Below, one piece after another: positions 1 through 8,167 of a stretch of 64,000 nt of DNA. Location: positions 34,831 through 98,830 of the forward strand of contig DFZA01000016.1 of assembly GCA_002382665.1 (NCBI GenBank), in the 5' to 3' direction. The stretch is from Peptococcaceae bacterium UBA4068 (GTDB lineage Bacteria; Bacillota; Dehalobacteriia; UBA4068). Made by a program: the position numbers and the translations under genes. The stretch's first letter is position 1; every line of letters starts with the position of its first letter. Under the pieces are notes generated by a model. That model was not told the origin of the DNA and did no database searches. It saw nothing but the letters and a program-made list of their open reading frames with translations.

Positions 1-220
1 GCTCATATACCGGCGATATTTGTATGGTATTAGTACCATAAGGGTTATCTGTGCTTAACGCATTATAACCATCCGGAGCGGCACCTGTATCAATACCAAT
101 AGCCGCCAGTGCATCCATGTCCGTATCGGACGTGGACGCCAGTGCGGGAATCTGCATTACAAATAGCATACTAAAAGATAATGCTAATGCTAACGCGATA
201 CCCAAAAATTTTTCCCTCAT
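1..220 (-). CDS. Secreted protein, N-terminal fragment
   Basis: This reading frame starts at the ATG complementary to 218-220 and runs off the left edge, giving about 73 residues. It opens with a clear signal peptide: MREKF, then a hydrophobic run of Leu, Ala and Phe, ending near IPALAST. The mature part is rich in Asp, Gly, Asn and Thr, as in cell-surface proteins. A strong Shine-Dalgarno (GGAGAG) precedes the start. The rest of the protein is outside the window, so no function can be assigned. It may belong to the same class of secreted repeat proteins as the fragment at the right edge, but that is a guess. Confidence 0.7.
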   Translation of the reverse strand, partial: MREKFLGIALALALSFSMLFVMQIPALASTSDTDMDALAAIGIDTGAAPDGYNALSTDNPYGTNTIQISPVYE

Positions 221-415
221 TAACTCTTCACTCTCCTCAAAAATTGTTTTATAATAATAGTAAAATAAATAATAAATTAGAGATCATATGTGATATCATC
301 ATCTATATATAAAAATATATCAAAGTTAAGTATTATAATGTAAGTATATAGGTAATAAATGGTAGTTTCAATAATATTGGAAAATAAATTTAGGATAGTT
401 TGGAGGTTAGTTGAT

Positions 416-889
416 ATGAAATATATTTGTCCATTATTAGTAGTTGAAGATATGAAGCGTTCGCGAAATTTCTACTGTCAAGTGCTAAAATGCCAAGTTA
501 TTGCCGATTTTGGCACCAATATAACATTTGCTGGTTCATTTTCGTTGCAAACAAAAGACTCATGGGCCGGCTTTATCAATAAAGAACCAAAAGATATATC
601 TTTTAACGGCAAAGACAGTGAGTTATATTTTGAAGAAGAAGATCTAGACGTGTTTTTAACACATCTCCAGTCTTTTGCCAATATCGAGTATTTACACCAA
701 GTTGTTGAACATCCTTGGGGTCAGCGGGTTATCCGTTTTTTTGATCCCGATCATCATATCATCGAAGTAGGCGAGGATATGTCGGTTGTCTGCCGTAGAT
801 TTTTGCAACAGGGAATGACAGTAGATCAAGTAACGGAACGAACTATGTATCCACGTAGTTTTGTCGAGTCCTGTATTAAATCAAAATAG
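416..889 (+). CDS. VOC (glyoxalase/bleomycin-resistance-like) family protein
   Basis: A protein of 157 residues. The start at 416 is preferred over an upstream in-frame start at 359 because GGAGG lies ten bases before it. The sequence opens with a beta strand (KYICPLLVVED) followed by MKRSRNFYCQVLKC, the usual first half of a vicinal-oxygen-chelate module. It continues to FFDPDHHIIEVGE, the typical closing strand whose Glu is a metal ligand in the family. A C-terminal tail of about 30 residues follows. The substrate cannot be inferred, since the family covers lyases, dioxygenases and drug-binding proteins. It stands alone, with a terminator directly after it. Confidence 0.75.
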   Translation: MKYICPLLVVEDMKRSRNFYCQVLKCQVIADFGTNITFAGSFSLQTKDSWAGFINKEPKDISFNGKDSELYFEEEDLDVFLTHLQSFANIEYLHQVVEHPWGQRVIRFFDPDHHIIEVGEDMSVVCRRFLQQGMTVDQVTERTMYPRSFVESCIKSK

Positions 890-904
890 ACAAATAGTTT
901 TTAT

Positions 905-940
905 AAGATGCGGCAATTTAGTGGTCGCATCTTTTTTTTT
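905..940 (+). terminator. Rho-independent terminator after the VOC gene
   Basis: AAGATGCG (905-912) pairs with CGCATCTT (926-933), followed by a run of T. Confidence 0.85.
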
Positions 941-975
941 AAATAGTCAGTCTTTTTTTAACAAGCGACAAATAC

Positions 976-1004
976 TTGCAAAATAATTCATATTGGATTA
1001 CAAT
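976..1004 (+). promoter_or_regulatory. Vegetative-type promoter for the CoA-transferase gene
   Basis: TTGCAA, a 17-base spacer and TACAAT lie about 40 bases upstream of the start at 1044. The match to the sigma-A consensus was read by eye. Confidence 0.5.
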
Positions 1005-1043
1005 TGCATTGTTTGTGTTTATTTACAAAATGGAGGGAATTAT

Positions 1044-2561
1044 ATGAGTTATCAGGAGAGAATTCGTTGCGCAAAATTATTGGATAAAGTGATTACTGCG
1101 GATCAAGCTGCGGCATTAATCAAAGATGGCATGATTATCGGTACGTCGGGTTTCACACCTTCCGGTTATCCAAAAGCCATTCCTTTAGCGTTGGCCAAAA
1201 AAGTTAAAGAATCCGGTGAAAAATTAAAAATCAGTTTAATGACCGGAGCGTCTGTTGGCGAGGAATTGGACGGCGCTTTATCTGCTGCCGGTATTATTGC
1301 TCACCGCAGTCCTTATCAAACCAATACTTCGATGCGTAAATGCCTCAATTGTACTGACGGCGCCGAATTTTTTGATGCTCATTTAAGTCTGCATGCGCAA
1401 AATGTCCGTTACGGTTTTTATGGCGATATTGATATGGCAATTGTTGAAGCTTGCGCTATCACTGAAGACGGTGATATCGTTCCTACCACTTCGGTTGGCA
1501 GCACCACCTCATTTGTCCAATGCGCTAAAAAAGTTTTAATAGAGTTAAATACTATCCAACCTATCGAATTAGAAGGTATGCACGATATATACATTCCTGC
1601 CGATCCGCCTGAAAGGCAACCGATCCCGCTTGTTAAAGCAAATCAGCGTATCGGTGTTCCGTTTATTAAATGCGGCGCTGACAAAATTGCCGGAATAGTG
1701 ATCACGGATATTCCGGACGGCGTGCGCCCGCTTTCAGATCCCGATGAAACAGCGAATATTATGGCCGAGTATATAATCTCCTTCTTGCGTAAAGAAGTCG
1801 CGGCCGGCAGATTACCGAAAAACTTACTGCCGTTGCAATCCGGCGTTGGCAACGTGGCAAATGCCGTTATGTTCGGTCTTTCCAAATCCGAGTTTTCTGA
1901 GTTGCAGTTTTATTCCGAAGTCATTCAGGATGCCGCCTTTGATTTATTGGACAGCGGCAAATTCACGGTAGCTTCCGGCACAGCCGTAACACCCTCATCT
2001 GATTATCTGAAGAAATTTATCGATAACATTGATTTTTATAAAAAACATATTATTCTTCGTCCTCAGGAAATCAGCAATAGTCCGGAAGTTGCTCGCCGTC
2101 TGGGTGTTATCGCCATGAATACGGCCATTGAAGCGGATATTTACGGAAATGTCAATTCAACACATATTATGGGTACGCGTTTAATGAATGGTATCGGCGG
2201 TTCAGGAGATTTTGCCCGCAGTGCCTATCTTTCAATTTTTATGACCGGTTCGACCGCTAAAAATGGCGATATTTCCTGCATAGTGCCGATGTGCTCGCAT
2301 GTTGATCACACAGAACACGATGTTTGCGTGATTGTCACCGAACATGGTTTGGCCGATTTACGCAATAAATCACCGCGTGAAAGAGCATTGGAAGTAATCA
2401 ATAATTGTTCGCACCCGGATTATCGTCCCATGTTGCAGGACTATTATCAAAGAGCATTAAAAGAAACAAAACCGGGCGCTTGCCATACGCCTCATATATT
2501 AAGTGAAGCATTAAGCTGGCATGACAGATTTAATAAAACCGGCAGCATGAGAATTAAATAA
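1044..2561 (+). CDS. Acetyl-CoA hydrolase / CoA-transferase (succinate or propionate type)
   Basis: A 505-residue protein of the ACH1/AarC/Cat1 family, which moves CoA between acyl-CoAs and carboxylates (for example acetyl-CoA and succinate, or propionate). The length is typical. The glycine-rich stretch LQSGVGNVANAV is followed by LQFYSEVIQDAAFDL, which carries the family's catalytic Glu. The C-terminal half has THIMGTRLMNGIGGSGDFA and the conserved IVTEHGLADLR. The ATG at 1044 is chosen because GGAGG precedes it; the frame is open further upstream. The gene is monocistronic, between a promoter-like site and a bidirectional terminator. The exact acyl group is not shown by the sequence. Confidence 0.93.
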   Translation: MSYQERIRCAKLLDKVITADQAAALIKDGMIIGTSGFTPSGYPKAIPLALAKKVKESGEKLKISLMTGASVGEELDGALSAAGIIAHRSPYQTNTSMRKCLNCTDGAEFFDAHLSLHAQNVRYGFYGDIDMAIVEACAITEDGDIVPTTSVGSTTSFVQCAKKVLIELNTIQPIELEGMHDIYIPADPPERQPIPLVKANQRIGVPFIKCGADKIAGIVITDIPDGVRPLSDPDETANIMAEYIISFLRKEVAAGRLPKNLLPLQSGVGNVANAVMFGLSKSEFSELQFYSEVIQDAAFDLLDSGKFTVASGTAVTPSSDYLKKFIDNIDFYKKHIILRPQEISNSPEVARRLGVIAMNTAIEADIYGNVNSTHIMGTRLMNGIGGSGDFARSAYLSIFMTGSTAKNGDISCIVPMCSHVDHTEHDVCVIVTEHGLADLRNKSPRERALEVINNCSHPDYRPMLQDYYQRALKETKPGACHTPHILSEALSWHDRFNKTGSMRIK

Positions 2562-2570
2562 GAATATTTT

Positions 2571-2603
2571 AAAAAAAGTGCGGCAACTGCCGCACTTTTT
2601 TTA
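2571..2603. terminator. Bidirectional terminator between CoA-transferase and sigF
   Basis: AAAAAGTGCGGCA and TGCCGCACTTTTT form a GC-rich hairpin with A/T flanks on both sides. It can serve both convergent genes and touches the sigF stop codon. Confidence 0.9.
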
Positions 2604-3323
2604 TATTATAGATTCTCTTAATTTTAACAGAGCCTGTTTTTCCAAACGTGAGACTTGTACTTGAGATAACTGCATAATTTTTGCAACTTCGACTTGAGTT
2701 TTGTCTTCAATATAACGCATACGTAAAAGTTCAGCCAATCGCGGCGTCAGGCTATCTAGAAGATTGTTTATTTCAATATTATTAATAATCTTCTCATTGG
2801 AATGCATATCATCAACTACTACATCACCAAGACATAATGTATCGCCATTTTTTTCAGAAACAGACTGATTCAATGACAATGGCATCTGTGTTGCCTCCGT
2901 GGCGGCAATTATTGCTTCTATTGACAGTGAAAGCTCTGCTGATAATTGATTAAGTGTTGGTTCCTGTCCATGCTTTTGCAGCAACTGTTCGCGCTTCTTG
3001 TGAATCAATAAGGCTCTTTCTTTGAGAGTTCTGCTTATTTTAAGTGGCGAATCATCCCGAAGAAAGCGGCGAATTTCACCCATGATCATCGGCACCGCGT
3101 ATGTAGAAAAACTAACCTGGTAATTAAAATCAAATTTTTCAATAGATTTAAAAAGGCCTATATAACCAACCTGAAGTAAATCCTCGAATTCCCTGCCGCT
3201 GGCTAAAAATCGTTTGGCAATACTATAAACGAGATTTGAATTTTCTCGGATTAATTGTTCTTTGGCTGCATTATCACCTGATTGCGCCAATTGAATCAGA
3301 TGATATACCGGCTTGGCATTCAT
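2601..3323 (-). CDS. sigF: RNA polymerase sigma factor SigF (forespore)
   Basis: A 240-residue sigma-70 family protein, the first forespore-specific sigma factor of sporulation. Region 2 is clear (NLVYSIAKRF, FEDLLQVGYIGLFKSIEKFD, FSTYAVPMIMGEIRRFLRDD). Region 4 ends with RMRYIEDKTQVEVAKIMQ and VSRLEKQALLKLRE. It is the last gene of spoIIAA-spoIIAB-sigF; its ATG overlaps the spoIIAB stop by four bases, implying translational coupling. In the known pathway SpoIIAB holds SigF inactive until dephosphorylated SpoIIAA frees it. Gene order and the sequence of region 2 separate it from SigG, which lies next to spoIIGA/sigE in other genomes. Confidence 0.96.
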   Translation of the reverse strand: MNAKPVYHLIQLAQSGDNAAKEQLIRENSNLVYSIAKRFLASGREFEDLLQVGYIGLFKSIEKFDFNYQVSFSTYAVPMIMGEIRRFLRDDSPLKISRTLKERALLIHKKREQLLQKHGQEPTLNQLSAELSLSIEAIIAATEATQMPLSLNQSVSEKNGDTLCLGDVVVDDMHSNEKIINNIEINNLLDSLTPRLAELLRMRYIEDKTQVEVAKIMQLSQVQVSRLEKQALLKLRESII

Positions 3324-3775
3324 ATTGCTTGTGTTGCTTGCGCTACAGAAGCATTAAAATTTTTGCTTAAAATAACTGTAGTACCTCTGCCAACATTTGA
3401 TTGCACTTCGACATTATCCATAAATGAGGTCATAAAGGCAAAACCGAGTCCCATATGTTCGCCAAGCGTAGAATATCCGGGCCGCATAGCTAATTCGATA
3501 TCGTCGATGCCAATGCCGTCGTCGTGAATGCTTATAATCATTTGTTCAGCGGCCACATTCACCTTCATTTCAATCATACAGTCTTCACGTCCCCGATAGC
3601 CGTGTATTATAGAATTAGTCACTGCTTCGCTGACTGCAACTTTAATTTCATCCAGTTCCGCCATGCTGATATCCCGGGTAGAAATCAACGAAGATATTAC
3701 GATACGCGCCAAAGAAACATTTTCACTTTTACTAAGAAATTGCATAGAAATTTTATTGTAAATATTTTCGTTCAT
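3320..3775 (-). CDS. spoIIAB: Anti-sigma F factor SpoIIAB (Ser kinase)
   Basis: A 151-residue GHKL-fold protein that binds SigF and phosphorylates SpoIIAA. The ATP site motifs are visible: AVSEAVTNSIIHGY (N box), HDDGIGID (G1) and GLGFAFMTSFMD (G2). The true start is the ATG at 3775, which has GGGGAGG seven bases upstream and overlaps the spoIIAA stop (ATGA); an upstream in-frame start at 3799 lacks a comparable ribosome site. Both neighbours are its known partners. Confidence 0.96.
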   Translation of the reverse strand: MNENIYNKISMQFLSKSENVSLARIVISSLISTRDISMAELDEIKVAVSEAVTNSIIHGYRGREDCMIEMKVNVAAEQMIISIHDDGIGIDDIELAMRPGYSTLGEHMGLGFAFMTSFMDNVEVQSNVGRGTTVILSKNFNASVAQATQAI

Positions 3776-4128
3776 TTTTTTACCTCCCCGGTGCGCCAAA
3801 GACTTTCAGGCTTATCTATTTGGATAATTTTATCTAATCCTGATGCCAAAAGCAGTCTGTAGACATTTTCTTTAGCTCCGCTAATGGCAATTTTGCCACC
3901 CATCGCCGCCATCTGCCGATAACGGCCTAAGATAACGCCTAAACCGGAACTATCGATAAAAGTCACATCACGCATATTTAAAAGCAAATTATGGCAATTA
4001 CTAATATCCATTTTGTCCTGTAATTTTTGGCGAAAATCTCCTGCAACGGCCATATCAATTTCACCTTTAATTTTTGCAACTAGCCAAACACTGTTGCCGT
4101 ATTTTTTATTGGAAAATGAAATTTGCAT
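3772..4128 (-). CDS. spoIIAA: Anti-anti-sigma F factor SpoIIAA
   Basis: A 118-residue STAS-domain protein. The signature MRDVTFIDSSGLGVILGRY carries the phosphorylatable Ser (residue 61 here, equivalent to Ser58 of Bacillus). When unphosphorylated it displaces SigF from SpoIIAB in the forespore. It is first in the operon; GGAGGAGC precedes the ATG, and a sigma-H-like promoter lies just upstream. Confidence 0.95.
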   Translation of the reverse strand: MQISFSNKKYGNSVWLVAKIKGEIDMAVAGDFRQKLQDKMDISNCHNLLLNMRDVTFIDSSGLGVILGRYRQMAAMGGKIAISGAKENVYRLLLASGLDKIIQIDKPESLWRTGEVKK

Positions 4129-4152
4129 AATTGCTCCTCCTTTTGCTTTTGA

Positions 4153-4181
4153 TTTTTCTATTTGACAAAATTATTTCCTGC
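4153..4181 (-). promoter_or_regulatory. Sigma-H-type promoter of the spoIIA operon
   Basis: On the minus strand, GCAGGAAAT (4173-4181) and ATAGAAAAA (4153-4161) are separated by 11 bases. This fits the sigma-H pattern RNAGGAWWW-N11/12-RNNGAATWW with one -10 mismatch. The same arrangement and spacing occurs before spo0A. A TGTCAAA near-match to a Spo0A box lies across the spacer. Known biology supports it: spoIIA is sigma-H and Spo0A dependent in Bacillus. Confidence 0.65.
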
Positions 4182-4304
4182 TGCGAAAATTCACAAAGAA
4201 AGTCGCAATAAGTCACAGCTAAATATCTATATCATTATCAACATTTGCCTCATTCTCTTAATTTTGGAAAGGATAGCGCAACCAATATGCGACCAAGATA
4301 AATT

Positions 4305-4311
4305 ATCGACA
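4305..4311 (-). promoter_or_regulatory. Spo0A-box-like site upstream of spoIVB
   Basis: ATCGACA is TGTCGAT on the minus strand, within AATTTTGTCGATAA, one mismatch from the Spo0A box TGTCGAA. It sits 22 bases before the spoIVB start. With one mismatch it could be chance. Confidence 0.3.
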
Positions 4312-4332
4312 AAATTAAGAGAGGAAGATTTC

Positions 4333-5622
4333 ATGAGATGGAGAAAGCAGGAAATTTATCAATATAAAGCATATTTGCGTCGACCGCCGCTTTTTTTAAT
4401 TCTTTTTTTAATAATTTTTTTAAGTTCATTCGATATTGCTTATTATGATTTTTTAGTATTACCGTCATACCAGAGTGTAGTAAAAGGGGAATCGATTGTA
4501 TTACCTGAACAAAACTATAAATTGCCAGTTATAGCTATAGAAAAAATTGGTGATTCTTCTGCCGTCAGTAGCACTGCAGCCCAACCAAATGATTTAAACA
4601 ATAGTTATGAAGTGCAATTAAGTATTAACGGTATTCTTCCGTTTAAAACAATTAATGTAAAAGAACGGGATCCTATAGATGTAATAACGGGTGGTCATTC
4701 AATAGGTGTTTTGTTACAGACTGACGGTGTTACAGTAGTAGGAATTTCTGCGGTAATAGATAAGGATAAACAACCATGTTATCCGGCAGGGGAAGCTGGT
4801 ATAAAAGTCGGTGATTTTATCACCAGTATTAATAATCAAAAAATCCATACTAACGAACAAATAGCAACTATTATTAATAAAGCAGGAACACAAAATCAAA
4901 AATGTGTAATCAAATATATTCGTAATAATAAAGAATATGAAACAACTATTACTCCATTACATTGTATGGATACAAATAGTTTTAGAATAGGCCTTTATGT
5001 TAGAGATAATACAGCCGGTGTAGGCACGCTAACTTTTTATGATCCGGATACCGAAATATATGGAGCGTTAGGTCATAGCGTTTCCGATTTAGAGCACGGT
5101 GTTAAAGGTAAAGAAAAGGGCGTAATTGTCAGAGCTTCAATTCAAAGCATCAAGATAGGCATCAAAGGTACTCCCGGTGAAAAAATTGGTGTTTTCGTTA
5201 ATGATGAATGGAGAGGTAATATCGCCATGAATGGTACTTTTGGGATTTTTGGATCATTAGAGCAGGAAGTTGATAATAATATATTGCCTGATCAATTGGA
5301 AGTAGCGACAATATCACAGGTTAAAACCGGCGCTGCCAAAATGTATACGGTTATAGATGGTGAGAAAATAGAATCTTTTAATATAAATATCGTTAAATTA
5401 ATGCCAAATTATAAATCAGCCGGTAAAGGTATGATTATAGAAGTTGTAGATAAAGACTTACTATCTAAAACGGGCGGAATTATTCAAGGAATGAGCGGTA
5501 GTCCGATAGTTCAGAATGGTAAATTGGTAGGAGCCGTCAGTCATGTATTTGTTAATGATCCCACTCGCGGTTATGCTTGTTTTAGCGAATGGATGATTGA
5601 AGAGGCCGGATTAATCGACTAA
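4333..5622 (+). CDS. spoIVB: SpoIVB serine peptidase (sigma-K checkpoint)
   Basis: A 429-residue S55-family peptidase secreted from the forespore to trigger pro-sigma-K processing. It has a basic N-terminus and one membrane segment (PPLFLILFLIIFLSSFD), a PDZ domain (AGIKVGDFITSINNQKI) and the peptidase domain. The catalytic His is in YGALGHSVSD and the catalytic Ser, about residue 390, in GMSGSPIVQNGKLVGAVSH. The ATG at 4333 follows GAGGAAG; the frame is open to 4162 but the extra N-terminus would overlap the spoIIA promoter and has no ribosome site. It lies immediately before spo0A, the usual order in Bacillota. Confidence 0.95.
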   Translation: MRWRKQEIYQYKAYLRRPPLFLILFLIIFLSSFDIAYYDFLVLPSYQSVVKGESIVLPEQNYKLPVIAIEKIGDSSAVSSTAAQPNDLNNSYEVQLSINGILPFKTINVKERDPIDVITGGHSIGVLLQTDGVTVVGISAVIDKDKQPCYPAGEAGIKVGDFITSINNQKIHTNEQIATIINKAGTQNQKCVIKYIRNNKEYETTITPLHCMDTNSFRIGLYVRDNTAGVGTLTFYDPDTEIYGALGHSVSDLEHGVKGKEKGVIVRASIQSIKIGIKGTPGEKIGVFVNDEWRGNIAMNGTFGIFGSLEQEVDNNILPDQLEVATISQVKTGAAKMYTVIDGEKIESFNINIVKLMPNYKSAGKGMIIEVVDKDLLSKTGGIIQGMSGSPIVQNGKLVGAVSHVFVNDPTRGYACFSEWMIEEAGLID

Positions 5623-5633
5623 TTATTATATAA

Positions 5634-5672
5634 TTCGACAAATTTCCCCCTTTTTAAGGGATATTTGTCGTA
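5634..5672 (+). promoter_or_regulatory. Inverted pair of Spo0A boxes upstream of spo0A
   Basis: TTCGACA (5634-5640), the exact complement of the TGTCGAA consensus, faces TGTCGTA (5666-5672), a 6/7 match. The two arms (CGACAAAT and ATTTGTCG) can also form a hairpin, but no T-run follows, so it is not an obvious terminator. It lies just before the sigma-H-like promoter of spo0A, which suggests autoregulation. Confidence 0.6.
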
Positions 5673-5702
5673 ACAAAACCCAAGCTAAAAGCCGATATTA
5701 TG

Positions 5703-5731
5703 GCAGGAATACCATATATTTTAGCGAAAAA
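5703..5731 (+). promoter_or_regulatory. Sigma-H-type promoter of spo0A
   Basis: GCAGGAATA (5703-5711), 11 bases, then AGCGAAAAA (5723-5731). This matches the sigma-H pattern with the same -10 deviation (GAAAA for GAATW) as the spoIIA promoter in this window. Confidence 0.65.
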
Positions 5732-5841
5732 GTTTTATCATAAAAGATTTATTAAATTTAATATAGTTTAATTAAAGGGAGGGAAGAATTTATAATATTT
5801 TGTTCTATAAATAAAAATTTGAAGGAAAGCGGGATAGATAA

Positions 5842-6606
5842 ATGGATGATATAATAAAGATATTATTTGTTGATGATGATAATAATTTTGTTTCAGCTTT
5901 AGAAGAATATTTTTCGAATATTGATTATTATCATGTTTGTGGTACTGCCAATAACGGCCTCCGCGGATTAGAAATGATCGAGAAATATCAACCTGATATT
6001 GTGGTATTGGATTTAGTTATGCCTCATTTAGATGGAATTGGTGTTTTAGAAAAAATAGTAGAAATGAAATCAATTAAAATTCCGCATGTTGTATTTATGA
6101 CTTCTTTTGGACAAGCAAATCTTACACATAAAGCCATGGAATTAGGCGCTGATTATTATATTATGAAACCCTTTGACCTAGATATTCTAGAAAAAAGAAT
6201 TCGTCAGTTGACAGGCGACGTGGCAGCTCCCGCAATTATTTCTGCTAAAAACGGAAATCTTGAAATAGAAATAACTAAAGTAATACATCAAATGGGTGTA
6301 CCAGCTCATGTAAAAGGATATCAATATCTACGTGATGCGATATTAATGGTAACGGAAGAAAGCAATCTAATGGGGGCGGTAACCAAAGAGCTGTATCCAA
6401 TGATTGCCGATAAATACAATACCACTTCAAGTCGGGTAGAAAGAGCAATTCGTCATGCTATCGAACTGGCTTGGGATCGCGGAAATGTGGAATTAATGAA
6501 TAAATATTTCGGTTATACGATTAATATTGAGCGTGGTAAACCAACCAATTCTGAATTTATTGCCATGGTTGCCGATAAAATGCGGATGGGCGAGCGTTTA
6601 AGCTGA
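5842..6606 (+). CDS. spo0A: Sporulation master regulator Spo0A
   Basis: A 254-residue response regulator. The receiver has the acidic pocket FVDDD, phospho-acceptor Asp57 in VVLDLVMP, the Thr/Ser switch in VFMTS and the Lys in IMKPFD. The C-terminal DNA-binding domain carries the highly conserved TTSSRVERAIRHAIELAW and GKPTNSEFIAM. Spo0A~P binds TGTCGAA boxes and starts sporulation. It follows spoIVB and ends at a strong terminator. The ribosome site is modest (AAGGAAAGCGGGA). Confidence 0.98.
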   Translation: MDDIIKILFVDDDNNFVSALEEYFSNIDYYHVCGTANNGLRGLEMIEKYQPDIVVLDLVMPHLDGIGVLEKIVEMKSIKIPHVVFMTSFGQANLTHKAMELGADYYIMKPFDLDILEKRIRQLTGDVAAPAIISAKNGNLEIEITKVIHQMGVPAHVKGYQYLRDAILMVTEESNLMGAVTKELYPMIADKYNTTSSRVERAIRHAIELAWDRGNVELMNKYFGYTINIERGKPTNSEFIAMVADKMRMGERLS

Positions 6607-6615
6607 GATATAAAA

Positions 6616-6661
6616 TAAAAAAACAGTGGCAGACTTAAAGTAGTCTGCCACTGTTTTTTTT
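6616..6661 (+). terminator. Terminator after spo0A
   Basis: ACAGTGGCAGACT pairs with AGTCTGCCACTGT around a TAAAGT loop, followed by eight T. Confidence 0.95.
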
Positions 6662-6718
6662 CGGTATTATATGGTTTTATCTGACAAATTTTGATACAAT
6701 ATTAATGAGGTGAGGATA

Positions 6719-7495
6719 TTGAATAATAAACCAATTGCTGACAGTCAACTCTGGCAGCAATTAATAGAGATTATGGCTGATTTACGTGGGGAGAACGGAT
6801 GCCCATGGGATAAAGAGCAGAATAGCCAGAGTCTTAAAAAGTATTTAATTGAAGAAGCTTATGAGGCAGTTGATGCTATAGATTCAACCGACGACGCAAA
6901 AATTTGCGACGAACTAGGCGATGTTTTGCTACAGGTTGTATTCCACGCCCAACTGGCAGCCGAAGATGGGAAATACGATATTAATGACGTTGTAGCTGGT
7001 GTAAATAATAAGATGATTCGTCGCCATCCTCATGTTTTTGGCGCGTCTCATGCCGATACTGCACAGCAAGTATTAAGCCAGTGGGAGACTATTAAATTAG
7101 ATGAAAGAGAAAAAAATGAATCACATGGCGTTATGAAGATTAATCGCAATATGCCTTCATTGCTGCTGGCGCAAAAAGTTTTAGATAAAGCCGGACGCGT
7201 CGGCCTAAATCCGGCGCCGATTAATGATTGTGAAAAGCAAATTATTAACGATATGGAACTATTTGCCGAATCTGATAAATCCCGACAAATGCAATTAATT
7301 GGCGATATGTTATTTAGTTTAGTTACTATGGCCAAGCTTACCGGTATTGATGCTGAAGACTCTTTAAGGCAAAGTGTAGATAAATATATAAAACGTTTTA
7401 ATCAAGTTGAAAACACAATACAAAATCACGGCCTTACTTGGGAGAAAACCTCAGAATCGGAAATATCTGCTTTATGGCAGCAGACTGAATTTTAG
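6719..7495 (+). CDS. mazG: Nucleoside triphosphate pyrophosphohydrolase MazG
   Basis: A protein of about 258 residues that hydrolyses NTPs to NMP and pyrophosphate, probably in house-cleaning of non-canonical nucleotides. The first MazG domain is complete: GCPWDKEQ, then EEAYEAVDAI and ICDELGDVLLQVVFHAQ, which supply the Mg-binding acidic residues, and IRRHPHVFG. A weaker second domain follows. It lacks the tetrapyrrole-methylase domain fused in Bacillus YabN. The TTG at 6719 is favoured because GAGG ends eight bases before it; a GTG at 6710 in frame is also possible. rqcP follows after 11 bases, so they are probably co-transcribed. Confidence 0.93.
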   Translation: MNNKPIADSQLWQQLIEIMADLRGENGCPWDKEQNSQSLKKYLIEEAYEAVDAIDSTDDAKICDELGDVLLQVVFHAQLAAEDGKYDINDVVAGVNNKMIRRHPHVFGASHADTAQQVLSQWETIKLDEREKNESHGVMKINRNMPSLLLAQKVLDKAGRVGLNPAPINDCEKQIINDMELFAESDKSRQMQLIGDMLFSLVTMAKLTGIDAEDSLRQSVDKYIKRFNQVENTIQNHGLTWEKTSESEISALWQQTEF

Positions 7496-7506
7496 GAGTA
7501 TTGCCA

Positions 7507-7785
7507 ATGCGATTAGATAAATTTTTAAAGGTATCCAGGATTATCAAAAGAAGGACAGTGGCAAAAGAATTTTGCGACGCAAGCCGGGCCTTAATTAATG
7601 GTCGGCCTGCAAAAGCTGGCACTGAAGTAAAAGTAGGGGATAAAGTCAGCGTTCGGTTTGGCAATAAAGAAATTGAATTTGAAATTATTAATATCGCTGA
7701 AACTATAAAAGCTACAGATGCTTCTTCGCTATATAAAATAATCACCGAAAAATACCATAATGATTCCCCGGCAAAAGAAATCTAA
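7507..7785 (+). CDS. rqcP: S4-domain ribosome quality-control protein RqcP (YabO/Hsp15-like)
   Basis: A 92-residue S4 RNA-binding protein (MRLDKFLKVSRIIKRR, then SRALINGRPAKAGTEVKVGD). The family acts with RqcH in adding alanine tails to stalled nascent chains on 50S subunits. The ATG at 7507 has GGAG seven bases upstream; the TTG at 7501 is too close to that site. Its place after mazG copies the mazG-yabO order of Bacillus. Confidence 0.9.
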   Translation: MRLDKFLKVSRIIKRRTVAKEFCDASRALINGRPAKAGTEVKVGDKVSVRFGNKEIEFEIINIAETIKATDASSLYKIITEKYHNDSPAKEI

Positions 7786-7787
7786 AA

Positions 7788-7828
7788 AAATAAGAAAACC
7801 ATCGCTTAAAACAATAGTTTTCTTATTT
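7788..7828. terminator. Terminator between rqcP and tRNA-Gln
   Basis: AAATAAGAAAAC (7788-7799) pairs with GTTTTCTTATTT (7817-7828). The symmetric A/T ends allow use from both strands. Confidence 0.75.
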
Positions 7829-7838
7829 CAGTTCTATT

Positions 7839-7913
7839 TGGCTGGGGTGAATGGATTCGAACCATTGAATGACGATTTCAGAGACCGTTGCCTTACCGCT
7901 TGGCTACACCCCA
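7839..7913 (-). tRNA. tRNA-Gln (anticodon CTG)
   Basis: A 75-nt cloverleaf with encoded CCA. The acceptor is TGGGGTG/CACCCCA, the anticodon arm ACGGT-CTCTGAA-ATCGT gives loop bases C-U-CUG-A-A, and the T loop is TTCGAAT. Discriminator G and the first U-A pair are typical of tRNA-Gln. Confidence 0.93.
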
Positions 7914-7955
7914 TCAATAATAATCTATAATAAACGTCGGGACACGTAAAATTAT

Positions 7956-8032
7956 TGGTCGGGACGACACGATTTGAACGTGCGACCCCCTGCTCCCAAG
8001 GCAGGTGCGCTACCAAACTGCGCTACGTCCCG
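7956..8032 (-). tRNA. tRNA-Pro (anticodon TGG)
   Basis: A 77-nt cloverleaf with encoded CCA. The acceptor is CGGGACG/CGTCCCG, and the anticodon stem CCTGC/GCAGG holds loop CTTGGGA, so the anticodon is UGG. It lies 42 bases upstream of tRNA-Gln on the same strand, so the two probably form one transcript. Confidence 0.95.
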
Positions 8033-8167
8033 TTTACAACAGTGATATTATACCTGTTTCAAAGTATCATGTCAAATATTTTAAATAGATTTTTTTCTTT
8101 TGTTATTCAAAAATTTAGTATATAATATTTGTTATTCAAGTTAATTTTTAACTGCGGAGGTTTCAAT

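Noticed and set aside
4162..4332. N-terminal extension of SpoIVB
   Set aside because: It would start inside the spoIIA promoter, lacks a ribosome site, and the standard length is reached from the ATG at 4333.
7834..8016. A reading frame through the two tRNA genes
   Set aside because: The DNA is fully explained by tRNA-Gln and tRNA-Pro.
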